From NCBI GenBank assembly GCA_031216445.1, contig CM062211.1:4786001-4850000 (forward strand): 64,000 nt of DNA, in the 5' to 3' direction. The position numbers and the translations under genes were made by a program. Shown one piece after another: positions 60,030-64,000 of this stretch (the first letter of the stretch is position 1; each line of letters opens with the position of its first letter). Source of the DNA: Lateolabrax maculatus. Lineage: Eukaryota > Chordata > Actinopteri > Acropomatiformes > Lateolabracidae. The notes under the pieces were generated by a model. That model did no database searches, was not told the DNA's origin, and saw nothing but the letters and a program-made list of their open reading frames with translations.

Positions 60030-60970
60030 TCTTTTATTCTGACAACTTTTGTTTTCCCTGAAACAACAGCACTCTCTTCCTGTTTTGTGCTGTAAACAAT
60101 CCAGCATCATCAAATCCAGCCTTGATACATGAGTGTAGAGGCTGACAGATTAAGAACTTTTGTCTCCCCCTTCTGGCAGTGAGAGTAATTACATCAACAC
60201 AGTTGAAGCGTGCTTATGACGTATTGTAGCGGTTTGACTAGGAGCTGTGGTGCCAGTCTGACAAAGATATTTTTATATGCACCAGTCCACCCTCCATGTC
60301 TTTCAGTACATGGCCCCTTAACAATCATTAGCAACCAGGTATTTCAAAAGGCACCAGCAGACAACAAAAAAACACAAAACACAAGAATTTGAAGTCCCCA
60401 CAGTGTAGTGCAAAACACACAGTTCAACTACCAATAAATGAGTCTCAACAAAAAAACTCCTTAGTCAGCGTCAGCCCTTTACTGGCAAACTGGGAAAACT
60501 TCTGCAGCTTACTCCATAAAGGCCACAAGAATGACATCAAATGCATTAATACAAATCTTGTCTTTTGTTTGTTTGTTTTAGACACTGATTGTACTGTTTA
60601 TTTCACACTTTCAGGGTTTTTCTGCCTTTGGTGATCGAATATTCTTTATACTTTCCAAATTTCTCAGAAAAAGTAATTGTTGAAAAGAAGACATGTAAAA
60701 TACCAGATCTGTGCCAGTGTAAGATGAGGTCATCATTGAGATACTCTTGAAAAATCAATAATTGTTTAAAATATGAATGATGGAAGTCCATAATTCAATT
60801 TACAGGCATCCCTCAAATTCTTCATCCTTACAATTGGCTGTTAGATAAATCAACCAAACAGCTGACGTCTGCACAAACACGTAGAAAGCAATGAAGGTAG
60901 TTAACTACTTTATTATTTTACTTTATTCCTGGGGTACTTAGTAATTTTGCAGAGGATTTTGATTAATTTA
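60030..60970 (+). pseudogene. Relic of a second FReD gene (intron, last-exon end, 3' flank)
   Basis: About 60,030-60,125 matches the last intron of the intact FReD gene near 7,195-7,290. 60,487-60,540 (actggcaaactgggaaaact and taaaggccacaagaatgac) matches the last coding bases at 8,933-8,985 but is frameshifted and lacks the stop. 60,580-60,670 and 60,845-60,960 match the 3' flank. The rest of the gene is missing. Position relative to NXPE D repeats the FReD/NXPE A layout. Confidence 0.7.
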
Positions 60971-61557
60971 ATGAATTGAAGTCCACAGTTTGTAAAGACT
61001 ACAATTCACAATTATAACAATTATTTCATTATAAAAGTATAAAGTACACATTAATTAGATGGTTTTGTTTACAGAAAGTTTTTTATTGCCAGGTTAGTCC
61101 ATCTTCAAACTAATATTACTAAAGTACTTTTATGAAAATAATCTCCATTTCATATGGTTATTCCAGTTTGCCTCAATTTATAGGTTTTGTATATACAGTA
61201 TATAAAATAAAAACTACAGAAAACCACAACAACTAAGAAATTACAATTCTGAATATGAGAGTGGTATCAATCTTCTCATCTAACTAAAGAAAGTAACTTT
61301 TGCTTTAGAGTACTGTTCTATTGGTAATATTCTCCTGAAGTAATTAGTTCAAGTTCTAATTGATTCATTAAAGTTTAAAATGTCAACAGTTAACAGGTGT
61401 GTGTTTTCACATATGGTCTTTTTAAAAACAAACTAAACTCAATCCTCTTAAAGTGGACCTCCTCCTCCTCTCCTTTCATCCAGAGCAAGATCAATACTTT
61501 CACATATTTTATCCAGGTATAATGTGTTTGATTTTGGGGTCCTATAAACCCATCCAA

Positions 61558-62209
61558 TTAATGTTGGTTGTTAGAAAGTAAAGTCATCTCCTCTTCATCT
61601 TGGCCTTGCTGCTGCTGGGCGGTCACCTCAGGCTCAGCTGTAGCTCTTTCAGATGGGGAGAAGTTTGCCACCTCTCTATGAGCGTTTTTGTTTATGTCCT
61701 CCCTCTCCGCCAAGGTGAACATCCGAAGTTGCTTGAATTTTGGCCAGAGCAGCACGCCTAGCTTTTTGTGTTTCCCAAAACTACCTGTTCAGCCAGATGT
61801 CCCGTACATGTATTGAATAGAACATAAATTAATTAAATAATCAAATAACACAACAGTAAATACCTATAGCAAAGGGTGAATAAATTAGGATTAATAATAA
61901 TAATAATAATTATAATAATAATATAATAACTATTCACATCAAGCACAGATTCAATGATCTCCAGTATTCCCTTGTTTCACATTCTTGTTTTAAAGACTGC
62001 TTGAGTCCGAGTTGTAATCCGGAGTGTTTAAAAACTTTTGTCGGGGTCTTGCATTGCTCAATGTAGGCTCTTACTTGTTGTAGCTTTTCCTCCTCTTCAT
62101 CGTCTTCTTCGTCACCTGCCCTAGACTTCTTGAAGATGTGCTTCAGCACTGTATTCAGTACGTGTGCTATACAGCTGTTGTGCCCCCATCTGGAGAGCGC
62201 TGCCTGCAC
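61558..62209 (-). mobile_element. hAT transposase relic, copy 2
   Basis: The first frame has RWGHNSCIAHVLNTVLKHIF, VRAYIEQCKT and SLKQECETR (hAT central region). A second frame at 61,755-61,558 has WPKFKQLRMFTLAERED, which is further along a hAT transposase. The two are separated by a TAA-rich stretch (about 61,893-61,930). Dead copy; termini not found. Confidence 0.65.
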
Positions 62210-62394
62210 CTTTGCAGCTTGGTCGCTGTGAACACCAGTCTGTCAGTCTCGTATGGGGTAAAACCACATGTAGTGGTAATGCACATGTACATATGACAGT
62301 TAAACTCCCAGTTGTCATCTATGTAGTGCAATGTGATACTGGTGTAATTGACCTTCCTGTAATCATACATTCACATGTCTGTGGATGCTCTGCA

Positions 62395-62570
62395 TGTCAG
62401 TCTGTCGCTATGGCTCTCCTTACTGCCAAGTGCTTGCTCATGGTGGGAATTTTTGGGTCTCTGTAAATAATGTTTTAAAGAGTACGGTGTAGACCTACTC
62501 TATATGAAAATTGTCCTGAGGTAACTACTGTTATGATTTGGCGTTATATAAATATGACTTAGAGAGTTTA
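62395..62570 (+). repeat. Dispersed teleost repeat tail, copy 2
   Basis: Matches 30,110-30,300, including gttatgatttggcgttata. Confidence 0.6.
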
Positions 62571-63003
62571 TCTTTGACTGATGTGAAATTACAGAAGGTT
62601 TCTAAGTCAGGCAAGAAGTCGATTCTGAAGTGACAAGATGAGTCTCTGAGTTGTCAATCAAGAAATTTAGATTGCTATGACGGTAAAAGTACATTTGTAC
62701 ACTAATTGTTTCCAGAAACCACAAAAGCATTTGCACTTATAAGAAAACTATGGTGAACCACATCAGACCTTGGATTCAACTAAGAGAGCACAGGTTATAT
62801 CTTAGAGGTATCAGTGTTGCTCTATTTTAGCCTATTGTAATTATAACACTATAGTATTTTTAATAAACAGGCTTATTATTGATTGGGCTTCAGTATGGGA
62901 GTTTCATGGAAATATGACCTGTTTCCTCATCGTATTTACCTGTTTCTACTTCTGTTTAGGATGCATCGTAATCCCCACGCATCTTCCCCAACCAAATACA
63001 CTT

Positions 63004-63844
63004 CTAGCCGCCCTTTTGAGGGCAAGTGTAGGACATGACAACGTCAATCATATTTCTAATGATGGGAGGTGGTGGGTAGATGTCATGCGGTAGATGGTGA
63101 GCCACAGTCATCCCCCAGGCATCCACCAGATGAACATTCAGACCTTTGAACATGGCTTTGAGCACCTTGTCACACTGCAGTGAGTACCAGTCGCTGTTGG
63201 TTAGTGCCACAGTAAGTGTCAAAGCTCTGGGATTCCCGGTCCGGATGATGACTACCGTGCCTGGAGCCCTGTCCAGCAGCCGCACCACCGCCCTGCGGAT
63301 GCTCTGTAGCCGCCGGATGTAGACCTCCATGGGGAAAGAGGTGAAGTGAGCCCAGATGCTGAGAGCTACGACAGTGTTGGGGCCTCCGCTTAAACCATCT
63401 AGTTCATTGGCAATGTAACGCAGCTCTCTGGTTGAGAGGGTGCGAAAACGGATAGGAACACCGTGGCAGCGGTATGTCACCAAGATGTTGTTTGCATAGT
63501 CCAAGGCCATGTAAGGTCCAGCTTTCAATGGGCCGTGCAGGTTAAAATCCTTAAGATCTAATGTAGTACAGAGGGAAAGGATTAAGTTGCAGTGTGATCA
63601 AAATAAAAACTGTTGCCAGAATTCACTGTGGATCATCTACCTGGAAGTACTGCGATGAGGTATTCATACCACTGCCTGATGGTAGAGTCTCCATACATGT
63701 GGACCACCTTCCCTTTCAGACACTGAGTGATGGCAGAGGGGTTGAATTGGTGAACTGTGGTGCCACCTAGTGCTCTCCACACACCCTGGTAGTAATAGCC
63801 AGTGAGTCCAGACTTCACAATACTGCTCTCCACCTCTGGTTCAC
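63004..63844 (-). CDS. NXPE family gene D, last two coding exons; continues beyond the window
   Basis: Exon 5 at 63844-63641 and exon 6 at 63557-63004 (TAG), both open, with junctions and phases as in B and C. Exon 5 contains MYGDSTIRQW and exon 6 contains VDAWGMTVAHH and YPPPP. Compared with B there are three amino-acid changes in the last 174 residues; exon 5 begins with Glu in place of Gln. The hydrolase-like residues (GDS, Asp, His) are kept. Whether D is intact depends on exons 1-4 outside the window, in particular whether it carries exon 3. Confidence 0.8.
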
Positions 63845-64000
63845 CTGAGAGGAAGTTAAAGGATCATTTTATTCTTTATCAAGCAGCAGAAGTTTGTCAA
63901 GGACTTGATAACAAGTTAATCAGGTGTCAGAGTTAGAGCTCTTGAGGAGTAGAGTTGTGACTACTACTCTAAAGCAAACTCTGTCCACAATCATTTGAGG

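Larger units (their letters stand above)
48530..64000. repeat. Segmental duplication, copy 2 (continues past the window)
   Basis: Colinear with 18,370-31,740. The left limit of close similarity to A is at exon 2 of gene C; an adjoining B-like 170-bp insert begins at about 48,366. Alignment is kept to the last base of the window in intron 4 of NXPE D. It contains 57,517-61,091, absent from copy 1, and 61,460-62,038, replaced in copy 1. Confidence 0.85.

Overview
The window looks like nuclear DNA of a teleost fish. It has intron-rich genes with GT-AG junctions, an NLRC3-type LRR exon of the 174-bp unit common in fish NLR genes with a C-terminal PRY-SPRY exon, an expanded NXPE family, and many decayed teleost-style repeats (Gypsy-like solo LTRs, LINE, SINE, Tc1, hAT, Harbinger-like). 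No prokaryotic gene, CRISPR array or tRNA gene was found. All homology statements are from motif recognition by eye, without a database search.

Layout. 1-2247 (+): 3' end of an NLRC3-like receptor gene (LRR exons, linker exon, PRY-SPRY exon). 3895-9001 (+): a complete seven-exon gene for a small secreted fibrinogen-related-domain (FReD) protein. From 10568 to the right edge: a minus-strand tandem array of NXPE-family genes, here called A (10568-19204), B (30730-37951), C (42171-49382) and D (63004 to beyond the edge). Gene C is intact, with six coding exons and 566 codons. Gene A has a 7-nt net deletion in coding exon 4 that leads to an early stop. Gene B has lost coding exon 3, where a SINE and a LINE endonuclease fragment now sit. 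Only the last two coding exons of D are in view. Genes A, B and C also appear to share an upstream non-coding exon with a strong splice donor.

The array grew by segmental duplication. About 18.37-31.74 kb is repeated with few substitutions at about 48.4-64.0 kb. The block runs from the 5' half of one NXPE gene, through its upstream region, into the 3' half of the next, so its left breakpoint is inside a gene and C looks like a fusion of two parental genes. Copy 2 keeps about 3.6 kb (57,517-61,091) that copy 1 appears to have lost by deletion. That piece holds a large inverted repeat, a LINE fragment and the relic of a second FReD gene. The FReD relic and NXPE D repeat the tail-to-tail arrangement of the intact FReD gene and NXPE A, so the older duplicated unit was FReD plus NXPE.

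Functionally, an NLR, a secreted carbohydrate-type recognition protein and NXPE proteins (Golgi-type SGNH/PC-esterase-like enzymes; a human member has been linked to sialic-acid O-acetylation) are linked here. A shared role in surface glycans or innate recognition is only an inference. No wholly new system was identified. The most notable content is the active birth, fusion and death of NXPE genes.
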